Assembly (NCBI RefSeq): GCF_003369915.1
Contig: NC_046673.1
Location: 21,195,718 to 21,259,717 of the forward strand
From: Drosophila miranda
Taxonomy: Eukaryota; Arthropoda; Insecta; Diptera; Drosophilidae
Length of the DNA: 64,000 bases
Reading direction: 5' to 3'
Shown: positions 25,985 to 37,100 of the stretch, in pieces
How the letters are laid out: each line of letters opens with the position of its first letter
How positions within the stretch are numbered: the first letter of the stretch is position 1
Program-made: the position numbers and the translations under genes
Notes under the pieces: model-generated
What the model was told of the DNA's origin: nothing
What the model saw: only the letters and a program-made list of their open reading frames with translations
The model's database searches: none

Positions 25985-27085
25985 AGTTGCTGCGGACACC
26001 GCAACTCTACAGTTATACCCGATACTAAGTCAGTATGGCTCTCCTCCGGCAGACGCCGCTAATATTAAACGACACGACAAAGAGTGCGTGCGAGAGAGAC
26101 AGAAAATCAGTCTGAGCGTGACGTCGGGCGCTGCGTAGCCAGTGCAAATTGATTTGTTCCTTTTGGGTATAAAAATGATCCGATCTGATCCAGATTCAGC
26201 AATCTGATAGATATGGTCGTTATCTATGATTCTGCGTTTTTAGTTTTCTCGAATGTGCAATATTGTGGATGCAACAGATTTTCGTCCTTTGTGGGGGCGG
26301 AAGGGGGTGGGGCGAAATTCTGAGATATACGTTTTATAGTGAGATCTAACAGGAGTGCGGATACCAAATTTGGTTACTCTAGCCTTAATAGTCTCTGAGA
26401 TTTGTGGATGCCCCAGATTTTCGTCCTTTGCGGAGGCGGAAGGGGGTGTGGCGAAATTTGGACACGAAACGGTCAAGGTCCGATATCACAGGAGTGTGGA
26501 TACCAAATTTGGTTGCTCTGGCTCTTATAGGTTCTGAGATCCTTGAACTCATATTTTGCAATTGGCAAAGCCGACCATGAAACCTGTGTGTTAGAGAGAG
26601 ACAGAGCGAGAAAGAATAAAATTGTTTTCTTGATTCTGGCTATAATAATTATACGATCTGGTTGAGATTTTACACTCTAGAACATATAGTCATCCTCTAC
26701 GATTCTGCGTTTTTGGCTTTATCGTATCTTTAAAAATGTGGATGCCACAGATTTTCGTCTTTTGTGGGGGCGGAAGTGGGCGGGGCGACGTTTTGAAATA
26801 TTTTTGTAGCAGTGACATATCACAGAAGTCTGGATACAAAACATCGTTGCTCTAGCTCTTATAGTCTTTGAGCACTAGGCGCTGAAGGGGACGGACAGAC
26901 GGACGGACGGACAGACGAACAGACGGACAGACAGACATGGCTCAATCGACTCGGCTATTGATGCTGATCAAGAATATATATACTTTATGGGGTCGGAAAC
27001 GATTCCTTCTGGACGTTACACACATCCACTTTTACCACAAATCTAATATACCCCAATACTCATTTTGAGTATCGGGTATAATAAA
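25985..27085. mobile_element. DINE-1/mini-me-type Helitron insertion with internal repeats
   Basis: About 1.1 kb and non-coding. It starts with a CAACTCTACAGTTATACCCG block and the CTCAGTCAG-like motif. Its body holds three degenerate internal repeats built on CAGATTTTCGTCCTTTG then GGGGGCGGAAG then TGGGGCGAAA, at about 26,275-26,330, 26,408-26,465 and 26,750-26,800. Next comes the GACG/GACA microsatellite, then TTTATGGGGTCGGAAA, and the end at ATACTCATTTTGAGTATCGG, a hairpin-capable stretch close to the end as Helitrons have. No Rep or helicase frame is present, so it is non-autonomous. The family assignment rests on remembered mini-me features. Confidence 0.8.
26890..26936. repeat. GACG/GACA tetranucleotide microsatellite within the Helitron
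   Basis: The proto-microsatellite characteristic of mini-me-type elements. The shorter counterpart is near 19,380. Confidence 0.9.
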
Positions 27086-28261
27086 TAAAAAGAAAACGAC
27101 TATTTCGAAATTTGGTGCTCTGATTTCTGATGGTATTTCCTGAACAAATCAGGACGTGCAGTAGTTAGAGAGAGATGCAGCGATAAGGAAAGGGAGAGAG
27201 GGAGGAGGAAGAACTTTAGACAGGATTCACTTCCACAAGGCATACGATAAGGATGGCATCTATTTAAATTTCTTTTGTGGGTTTTTCATATACCATAAGG
27301 GACGGCCATATCATGCACCATATTATTATTATGAATAGATGTATGTGTCATGTACATATCTCTCTTAAAGACCGCTTCTGTACGATTATTATCTCCAGGT
27401 CTCATTGAATTTCGACCATATGTATATTGATGCATAGATTTTCTACCGGCCAGTAGGAAATATGTGGAGGATCCCTGTTTATTTAGGCTTTTAATGAACT
27501 GAAGACCTTTGTTGGGTCTTATTCCCAAAATCCTGTGAGGGAATCCTCTGTTGCTCCTTCTATGGAATGCAGGGCATGTTTTTCGATATTTGCTGCTCTT
27601 AGCTCTTCTTTCAATTCGGAAATCTAATCAGCAGCACCTAAACTAGCAAAGAGACCAATTCCATCGGACTGACAAAAATGTAAGGAATGCCAGAATTTTT
27701 CCCCCATCAATCTTTTAGCGAACATCGCAGAATATTTACAATATATGCATGGATGTATTCCAGTTTATTCCGTATATAGGATGAACAACAGTTTCTTAAA
27801 TTCTTAAATAGTTTTTACTCTTTTTGTTCAACGAGCATCAACGGCCACCCCCAACTGAACGAACCTTCCATTGGATAATCGTGATATATGTATATGTATG
27901 TACACATAGATATACAGTGATATTCCCGAAAAGCAGGACAACGGATACACCCTGTAGGACACTGTACTCTTCCTGGTTTCATTCTGGTTTCATTTAATGA
28001 AGCATCCAGCATCAAAAATTCGTGAATTAATCAAATTTATGTGAGGGAATTTCACCATATACCATATATACACATAGGTACTGTATATATCATTTTTTTT
28101 GTTTTGCTAAAGATTCGGTTCGTTTCATTATTCTAATACAAAATAAATTGAACAACAAAATAATAATAATCACTAGAGCTTTTTTTTTTTGCTCTCTAAT
28201 AATATAAGATAATAAGAGTTTTTTATATCGTTTCATTTTCATCATCTGGGGGATTGTACAA
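27086..28261. other. AT-rich intergenic stretch between PpV and Marf
   Basis: No gene seen. The DNA becomes strongly AT-rich with TA-rich tracts towards the Marf 3' end. Confidence 0.55.
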
Positions 28262-28267
28262 TTTATT
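28262..28267 (-). promoter_or_regulatory. Candidate Marf polyadenylation signal
   Basis: AATAAA on the minus strand, the first canonical signal after the Marf stop. It implies a 3' UTR of about 450-500 bp. Confidence 0.5.
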
Positions 28268-28733
28268 TTATGGCTACCAGGCCATGCTCACAGTGTGTAT
28301 GTGTATGTATATATGTGTGTGTTTTAACAACAAACAGCAACTAACAACAACAAAATATAATAGTGTATAATAATAAGCGTTAATGCTATATAATATAATC
28401 TGCATTGTGTATAAGAGTTAGGAATTAAAATGATTTTTCCAACAACAACAATTTAAAACCGATCGGATCAGTTCCGTTCGGAAAAGCATAAAATAGCTCT
28501 TGTCGCATAGCATGCATTATTGATTTTTTTTGATTAAAAAAATTTAACTAAACAAAAATACTATAATTTTGAAGAATTTCGAAAAAAAAAAAAAACCAAT
28601 CTACAGGCAAACTGTTGTTGTTATAGTCGGGTGTGTGTGTGTTTTAGATATTTTCTACCCCCTCCCCCCACTCATTTCTCGGTTTATGTAAAGCTTCTTC
28701 TCCTCTCCCTCTCTTCATCCTTGATCCTTTGCT

Positions 28734-31700
28734 CTACTGTGTTGATATATAATTGTGCTCGAAAATATCCAGCTCGTTCTGTATGTAGTTGGCCTTGTTC
28801 CGCAGGAGTTTGAGCTGCTTCTGGTTCGACTCGAGCAAATTTAGCTGCACCTCGAGCGTCTTGAGCTCCTCATTCATGTCGGTGGTGGCCGTGTCCACAG
28901 TGCGGCAGAGCCGTGCAAAGGTGCTGGACAATTCCCTGAAGAATAAAGGATGGATGGATGGATTTGTATTCATTCTTTTGTGGTTTCTTTGGGATGAATG
29001 GATACTCACTGCTGCACCTGGTGACTGCAATTGGCCGATGTTAGGTCGACAATCATCTTGAGCTTCTTGGTGGCATGCTGCACATACTGGCTTTTGAAGG
29101 TGCGCTCCTTGGCGGAATTTGTCCACGACAGGCGCTCGTACAAGTAGATGCAGCCATAGAGTGCACCCACACCGACCAGGACGCGCCATCCGATTGTTTT
29201 CAGCATCTGGAAGTTGGGTAAGCGATGGAATGGTATCGGCTTCAAATGATCGTACACAATCTGCATTTTGGGGCGGGGTGGCCAGGGAGAGCGGTGCGAC
29301 AGGTCGCTAGCTGCACAAACAGCAGAAACACAAAAAAGGAACACAGCAAACATAATACTTACGATACCGGCCACCAAAAGGCCACCCATTGTGCCCTGAC
29401 CGCCGACAGATGTGAGGGCAAATCGCGAGATCACCGACAATTGCTCGGGCGTAATGCCCGCCACTACTGATCCAGGCGATGGCAACAGGCAAATCGGTGT
29501 GTTATCGTCCACCGGCGAACTAACGGGCGTTACAACGCCATGCTGCTGCTGCATAAAAGAGACGAGAGCCGGATTAGAGTTCATCCTGATGCTCGATTTC
29601 AGTGCCCTTTAGAAAGACTCACCCCAATACTGGTCTGACGGTTGGCCAAGGCCGGCTGATTCTTTTTGCTGCGCTCCCGCACCTTGCCCGTGAACCGCTG
29701 GATCATGGCGGTAATGCCCCAACTGAACTTGAACTCGAGATCCTCCTGGAAATCGGCGCACAGGTTCTGGCAATTCAGCGAGTAGAGCATCTCGAAGGGC
29801 TGATTGCGTAGGGCCATCTTGGTGCTGCTAACAATCAGTTGCTCGTTGGGCACCAGAGCATGCATGCGATCGGTCATGTCCGCTTGGGCAGACTCCACGT
29901 TCATGGCCAGGGCAATGGAGAGGCGGGCGCGCAGGTTGCTGCCAAGGCCGCTCTCCACATGGGCATTGAGCTCCTTCTTGTAGATGTTGAGAACAAGCCG
30001 CTCGGGATGGAAGGGCATATTGAACTCATCGATGAGGACGCCCAGGCGCCAGATCTCCTCATTGAGGGCCTTCGATACCTTCTCCTCCACCTCCTCGACC
30101 ATGGTGTGGATCTTCAGCTTCATGTCGCGAGTCACCTGCATCATCTGGGTCTCGGTGCCCTGGATGCGGTCCGTGAGCAGGGTCTTCTGGTCCTGCATCA
30201 GGTTGCGAAAGATCGTGATCCGCTCGTAAATGTTGTCCAGCATCGAGCGCATATCCCCCGACACGCTCTTGCCGCGGGAGCTGTGCTGCTGGAACTTCGT
30301 CTTGACCGCACTCTGCGAGATGCATTCCTCGAACTTGCGCTCAAAGTCCTGGAACTCAAAGTAACGGATCTGAAAGCCCTCCGCAATGGCTCCCATATGC
30401 GGCGGATTGCCCTTGGCCTCCTCGATGCGCGCCTGTAGGGTTTCGCGGGCCGAAACGAAGAACACCCGCTCGGCGGCCTCCTTCTCGTTGCTCACTTTCA
30501 GCTCCTTGGTGAGGAAATCGATGCAGCGCTCTGTATGCTGCGATTTAACCTGTCGAACGGGAGCGGGAACGGGATGGTAATTGAACGTATATTTATTATA
30601 GATTGGTAGGATCTTCTGTTCCGTCTGGCCGGCAACTCAATAAAAAGGGAGGGTGGGAAAACGACTCTTCAGGGAACGACAAAGCAGAGCAGAGCAGAAC
30701 AGGCGGTAGGTATGGAGGATTCTGGGTTCTAGCTGTGTGTTTCATTACCTTGGCCAGATCCTGCCGGTGATGAAAGTTGGACAGTTGTTTGTTTGGTTGG
30801 TTGGTTGGTTGGGTGGTAAACAAAAAGTAAAAGACACATCAACATACACGACAGAAAGAAAAGGCGAAGACACATGATACTAGCTACAAGATCGACATAC
30901 TATACAGCCAAAAGGAAGGATGGATATGTGAAGGGTGTGCCTTACCGACTCCAGACACTCGGGCTCATTGGCCGAGGCATCCCAGCGATTGTTCAATATA
31001 AAGATGTTCGGTTTGGAGAGCTTCTGGGAGACTGTGTGAAAGAACTGCTTCTCGGCACGCGTCATCGTGGACTCGGCATTGAGGACCAGCACAAAGACAT
31101 CCGCATTGAGGCAATGATTGTCAATCCAATCGTCCAGATTCGCCGACACGTCCACGCCGGGAGAGTCCACAAACACGACATCGTCACGCAGCAGACTGCA
31201 GCGCTCGCGGGGCCAGAATATGCGCACCAGACTGCTCTCGCAGAGCTTCTCCTGGCACAGGGCGTTCGCCAGTTGTTTGATGTTCTGCAATTGGCAAAAA
31301 GGACCATCCAGGGATCAAGCGTGCCCACTCTTTTTAGGTCTCTCTCTCTGTACGCACCACCACATTGAGCTTCTCCGCGGAACCCTCAGTCATCAGATAC
31401 GCCTCGCCACCATCGTTGCCCTCCACCTGACAGAAACAGTTTGTGGTATGGCCAATGCCGCTGGGCAGGATCTTCTCGCGCAGCATGGCATTGATCACCG
31501 AACTCTTGCCGTTCGAGGTGCGACCGAAGAAGGCCACCTTCATGTGATCGCGCTGCAGCACCTCTCGGATGGCTGCCACCTTGTACACATAGCTCTCGAA
31601 CAGCTCCCGTTCGGCCTTGTCCACGATCTCGGCTTCGGCATGCAAAGCTGGCTCAGAAAGCAAATGAATTAATGAATACAGATCAATGGCAGGGGAAATG

Positions 31701-32049
31701 CCGACTCCTTACCATTAATAAAGGTCGTCGTCTCTAGCACATATTCCTCAATCTCTCCGTAGATGTCGTTGATCTTCTTTTTGGCCCGCACAAAGATCTG
31801 CAGTGGAGATTTACCATTCGGTTGATACAGCCGCGTTTCGGACGCAATTCCGCCCGTGTTTAAAGCAAAATTCATCGATGTATTTGAGCCAGACGGTTGT
31901 AGTGCAGAATTGAGACGCGAGAGACCAGCAGTGGATTTGTCAACAGTGTCCGTAGACGAGGAGGATTGATGGTCGTCGGTGTCGCAGTTCCCGTTGGGCC
32001 CCGTTTGGCCAGTGACCAGCGAGATGGTGCGATTCAAGTAGGCCGCCAT
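28734..32049 (-). CDS. Marf: Mitofusin, outer-membrane mitochondrial fusion GTPase
   Basis: Seven coding exons (minus strand, 5' to 3'): 32049-31713, 31647-31358, 31284-30946, 30549-29623, 29548-29363, 29206-29010 and 28935-28734. The total is 825 aa, close to fly Marf (about 810). The dynamin-type GTPase has a P-loop GRTSNGKS at 154-161, the conserved GHTTNCF Thr (180), DSPG at 249-252 and NRWD at 308-311. Heptad regions follow, then a paired transmembrane segment ([15 protein letters not shown]... to [10 protein letters not shown]) at about 676-715 and a C-terminal HR2 coiled coil ending HNYISTQ. Mitofusin tethers and fuses mitochondrial outer membranes; the fly protein is a Parkin/PINK1 target. 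The exon 6 acceptor is inferred from family alignment: an ATG CTG start gives VAGIMLKTIGW. Intron 3 (396 bp) is the only long coding intron and holds a possible 12-nt microexon. Confidence 0.95.
30749..30760 (-). other. Possible 12-nt microexon in Marf intron 3
   Basis: On the minus strand GGCAG precedes GATCTGGCCAAG, which is followed by GTAATG: a legal acceptor and donor around 12 nt. Intron 3 is phase 0, so inclusion would add Asp-Leu-Ala-Lys after ...ECLES without changing frame. There is no transcript evidence. Confidence 0.3.
30786..30812. repeat. GGTT tetranucleotide repeat in Marf intron 3
   Basis: Short GTTT/GGTT-periodic tract immediately upstream (minus strand) of the candidate microexon. 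Confidence 0.8.
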
Positions 32050-33130
32050 TTCGTTTTAGATTCGGTTTTGTTTTCGATTGCGATTGCGTTTGCGTTTGGA
32101 GAGGAAGAGAAGATTTTGATACAAAACAAAAGGTATGCAGCCTATGCAAGATACTCTATGTTGTGTTCGTTCGTGTTAGGCTGTGCCTAGGCCTGGGCCT
32201 CCTCCAACCAACCACCAGGAGCCGCAGTCGCCGGTGCACCAAAAAGAAAACACGAGAAACCAAAAAGAATCAAAACTTCTCAGCTGGTTTTTTTTTTTTT
32301 TTTTTGGTATTTGTTCAAAAATCAACGTCACAAAACTGAAACGAAATGAAATGAAATAATATTAAATCAAGCGAAATTATGACACTGAAGGCAAAAGCAA
32401 GCCGAACGAAGGAAAATTAGTGCCAAATGGAAAGGAGATAAGCAAATGCGGGGGGGTGGTGTGCGGGGGTGTATGGGGGGAGGGGAGACAAAAATATAGA
32501 AACGCAAATTGTGCACACACACACACACCCCACATCACACACAGAAACCCACACACAGGCACATAAATTGCGCTGCAACAAAAGTTCATTTGAAGAGTAG
32601 TAGTATATAATCTAACGATGTTCTTTTTCATATGCGGTCGGGGTACCTCTTTCGATTTGAAATTTGGATCGCCGTGTGTGCGTAACAATTATTGATAATC
32701 CCCTCTCTGCGGCGCTCACCGCTCACCTGTGTCGACCATCAACTAACCTGATTATTGCTCTCGCTCATCGTATTGTTTTATATTTGTATTTATTTTTCGC
32801 CTGCGTGTGCGCCTGGTTTTCTGTTGCCGCCTGCTGCCCAGCGCCTGTCGGTTGATTTGGCCTGGCCTAAAATCGATGTTCAGCTCTCAAATGCATGGAC
32901 ATTTCACCAAATTGGTTTAATCGAATTTAGTTACAGCTGCAGTTGATTTCCGTTGGGGAAAATATTAATAATTTTAAGCTATTTTGACTCCAAATGATGT
33001 AACATGCGCTTTACTAGGGCTGCAACGAGCCTATCGACACCTATCGATTAGCTCAGCCCTGTTTAGGATGTTTGCTGGTCACACTGTCTGTTGTCTACGG
33101 TCACACTTAGTGACGGCCGCTTATCGATAA
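32050..33130 (-). promoter_or_regulatory. Marf 5' region: leader, probable UTR intron, DRE promoter
   Basis: Non-coding. Two donor-like sites on the minus strand near 32,725-32,750 (CAG-GTTAGT and CAG-GTGAGC) suggest a spliced 5' UTR. Farther up are a DRE core TATCGATA at 33,122-33,129, a near-DRE TATCGAT at about 33,042, and two GGTCACACT elements (Ohler motif 1) at about 33,077 and 33,099. These are typical of housekeeping fly promoters. The motif 1 copies read on the plus strand, opposite to Marf. Confidence 0.6.
32288..32305. repeat. Poly-T run in the Marf 5' region
   Basis: Homopolymer of about 18 T. Confidence 0.9.
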
Positions 33131-33220
33131 CATCTCTGCAGAGCGGGGGCTTCAAAGGTGGGCGCCCTGTTCGAATATAAATAAATAGCAAATACGTATT
33201 CGTTTCAAGTTAGCTACATT

Positions 33221-33226
33221 TTTATT
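33221..33226 (-). promoter_or_regulatory. Candidate kdn polyadenylation signal
   Basis: AATAAA on the minus strand, about 960 bp beyond the kdn stop codon and only about 95 bp before the DRE of the Marf promoter region. Earlier (proximal) signals may also be used. Confidence 0.4.
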
Positions 33227-34185
33227 AATTTGTTGCTTTCTTGATTACACTTGCATGGCAACGAATTCTGCGTTTGCAATTCTCAGTGGTGGTGACAATA
33301 ACTACTCTATATATACTCTATATTATTTATTGTTCTGTTTTTTTATTGAGTTTTTTTCGTCGTAGACCTTTTTGTTGTTTGGGTCTTCCGCTTTACACTT
33401 GTTTTTGTATTGTATTTCTGCATAATAAATTATATTTAAATTAAAAATAACATGTTATCAAGTTAGTAATTTTTTGTGGTTTGGTTTTCAGGCAGGCGGA
33501 TGGGTGGGCTGGGGTTATTGGAGGTGGAGGTGCTGGTGCTGGTGCTGGGCGGAGGATTTAGGTGAGTGTGGGAGAAAATTGCGCAACAATTGCGCAGCAC
33601 ACATAATCGTCAATCATAATTTGTTAAGTAACAAAACTAAAAACAAAAGGCCAGGAAAGGGTAAAGAAAGAGGGCGCGTGTGCGCGGGGGCGTGTCTGGT
33701 TTTGGGTTAATGCGCAAACAATTTTCTCTCCGTCTATATATATAGATATATATATATGTATATACGCACACACATCTGCCTATATATACGCATGTATATA
33801 TATATAGATCACTTATAAAATTAGTTAAGTGTTTCTTATTTTTGTTGAGTGTTTTAATTATTTTACTAATTTAAAAATAAGTTTTCTGCCTTATTTCCAG
33901 CTTATTGTTGTTTTTTGTGGTTGCTCTTTCTCTGTTGTTTTTGTTTTTGTTTTTCTTAGCAGTTTTGTTGTTGTTTAGCTGTTGGTTCGTATTTGGTTGT
34001 TGTTTCTACTCCACATTCAATCGTCGTTTCATTTCTCTTTTCCCTCACTCTCGTCTCGTGTATTACTTGGCTACTGCCCGAACAACGAAATTCGTCTTCT
34101 GCGACCGCACCTGCGTCTTAAACTTCCCTCCAATCTCTCCACTTCACCCCCCCTCCCACCATCGCCACCTTCGTCGACGTCCATC
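33227..34185 (-). other. kdn 3' UTR
   Basis: AT- and T-rich, with TATATA tracts at 33,735-33,810 and no coherent open frame. It reads as the 3' UTR of kdn running toward the Marf promoter. Confidence 0.55.
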
Positions 34186-37100
34186 TTACTTCTGGACCAT
34201 CTTGACCAGAAGATCGGTGGAGAATGACTTGGGGCGCTCGATGGGCAGTCCAAGGGCGCGATCCCAGACGAGGGAAGCGAGCACGCCAAGGGCACGCGAG
34301 ACGCCAAACAGAACGGTGTAGTAGTTCATCTCCTTCATGCCGTAGTACTGCAGCAGGACACCGGAGTGAGCATCTACATTGGGCCAGGGATTCTTCACCT
34401 TGCCGGTCTCGGTCAGGATTGGGGGCACCACCTTGTAGATCTTGGACACCAGCTGGAACAGCTCATCCTCGGGCAGATGCTTCAGGGCGAACTCGCGCTG
34501 GCAGGTGTAGCGGGGATCGGTCTTGCGGAGCACGGCATGTCCATAGCCGGGCACAACCTGTAATCGAATCGAAACCAAATCGATAAATCAAATGCCAGAC
34601 TAGAAGGGCTATTAAATCCTGTACCTGTCCGGACTTGAGAGTCTTCCAGATGTAATCCTTCAGCTGCTCCTCCGATGGATTGTTGCCAGCCTCCTTCTGG
34701 AGCTTGCGCAGCCAGACGAGCACCTCCTGGTTGGCCAGGCCGTGCAGGGGACCAGCCAGACCGTTCATGCCAGCGGCGAACGACAGGTAGGGATCGCTCA
34801 ATGCGGAGCCAACCAAATGCACGGTATGGGCAGAGACATTGCCACCCTCGTGATCGCTGTGAATGGTCAGATAGAGACGCATCAGCTCGGTGAACTGTGC
34901 ATTGTCGTAGCCGAGCATCTTCACAAAGTTGGCGGACCAATCGAGGCTAGAGTCGACCGAGCGGGAGCCCTTGCCGCCGCGATACGTGTTGCAGTAGATG
35001 GTGGCGGCCACCACTGGCAGCTTGGCAATGAGATCCATGCTGTCCTCGTAGACGTATTCCCAGTACTTGCTCTTGTGCACACCCTCAGAGTATGCCTTGG
35101 CGAACTTGCTATCGTGGTTGAGGGCCGTTACGGCGGCGGCCAGCTGCGACATCGGATGCAGGCTGGTGGGCATGTTGTTCAGCATTGTGACCACATGCTG
35201 GGGCAGGGCGGCGCGCTCGGCCCACTCGCGGGAGAGCTGCTGCACCTGGGACTGGGTGGGAACCTCGCCGGTCAACAGCAGCCAAAAGAGACCCTCGGGC
35301 AGGGGCTCAGTGCCACCGGGGGCGGCGGGCAGCACCTTCTGGCACTCGGGGATGGAGAGGCCGCGGAAGCGGATACCCTCATCGGCGTCCAGCACGGAGG
35401 TTTCCGTGACCAGGGCCTTGATGCCACGCATGCCACCGTACATCATATCGATGGTGGTCTCACCCAGCTTGGTGGCGCCATGCTGCTTGCGGAAGTTCTT
35501 CACGCGCTCCTGCTCAGCGGGCACCTTGGCGGTCAGTACGTCGCGCAGGCTGCGTCCATCGGCGGAGATCTGGCGCACATACGACCCAACATTGGGAAGT
35601 TTCTGCAATTGCAAGAAAAAAACATACAAACAGTGAATATTAGTTAGTTATCGACTATCGATAGTTATCGAAAAGTTATAATTAATGGAAATGGTTTTGG
35701 TGCTACAGCTGAAAGTTTCAGTTACCCTCCAGCGATTGCTAATCGATAAATTATCGAAAAGTTATCTATGGTAAAATGAAAATGTAAGTTACCGGTGGAG
35801 AGTGGTAATCGATTGGAAAGAGTTCGATATCAGATATCATTGACCACCGATAAATTATCAATGGCATTGATTTCCAATATATCAGTTGGCAGAAGTTATC
35901 GAATATATATCTCCTTCATTCAATGGTATCTCAGCAGGGAGCACTCCCATCAATGCAAACGATAGCAATCAGCTGCAATCGCTTTTGTAATCGTTTTCGC
36001 CTGTCATTGAGCCGCACTTCAAGAGCTTGACATTGCACACAGAAGCCGTCGTTGTCGTTGTCGCTGTCGTTTGTGGCGAGGCAGTCTAAGGCACACATCA
36101 GACACGAACTGTGGACTGATAACGCGGCACAGATCAAGAATCTCTATGGATTCTTCCATGACTCACACGCGTCGCCATAGAGATGCGTCAACGAACTATG
36201 TAACATAGAGTATTACAATTCCATCCCAGCTCTGCTCATATCACTGTGGACTCGGCTGACTGTACCTTGGGCCACAAATGTCAATCGCCTTCACTCCCTT
36301 TCTCTTTGGTTCAGTGAACGGTAGAGACAGCTGTTACTGGTTCGGAAGTTCAAGGCGCTTCGGATCGTGGGATCGTGTCCGTGCCAAAAAAAAACAAACA
36401 AGGAAGGGCAGAAGCGAGATCCATTGTTTCCATAGTCTATACATAGGTATGTATATAGTATCTATACTTTATTCATATCCCCCTTCTACAGCCAGCAGCA
36501 CATGTGTGTTGAATGGAATGATCTTTGCCACGCGTTCGAAACGCAAGTACTACTCGTAAAAAAATGCAAAACGAGACACGGCAACGGATCCAATCGAATA
36601 CGATTCCAAATCCGACTTGATTCCGCGCTCCCAAGCGCAAAGTGCGATGCCGTTTGATTGACAGTCGGCTGTCTGGGGGCTCTGGCTCTCTGCTGCCGCT
36701 CTCTGTGGTGGCTCTGCGATGGCTCGGCGGTGTCTCTGCGGTGGCTAGTGGGTCAACAAATTCAATTAACCAACTGAACTTGTGGCGCCGCCTGCCGCTT
36801 GTTGTCCGACGGCTGCTCGTTGCTTGCAAATTGAATTGCATGATTTTTGAGCCCCTCCGGTGCCGCACATTTATTTGTGTAGACCAAGCCAGCCGCAAAC
36901 CGGTTGGTTTTGTATATTTTTCTTCTGGCCTTCGTTGATGCCAAACATTCATTGATAAAATTTCACACGCCACGCAGGAATCAAATATGTATCAATTATC
37001 GATAATGGGAGGGGCGTGTGTCAAACATAAACGCAACACGATCGATGGGGCGTTTAACAAGCGAGAAAAAAATACACACGACCGCTTCGGCTGCTGCCGG

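Noticed and set aside
29839..30438. 199-aa plus-strand open frame
   Set aside because: Antisense of Marf exon 4.
34742..35647. 301-aa plus-strand open frame
   Set aside because: Antisense of kdn exon 2, a by-product of GC-rich third positions.
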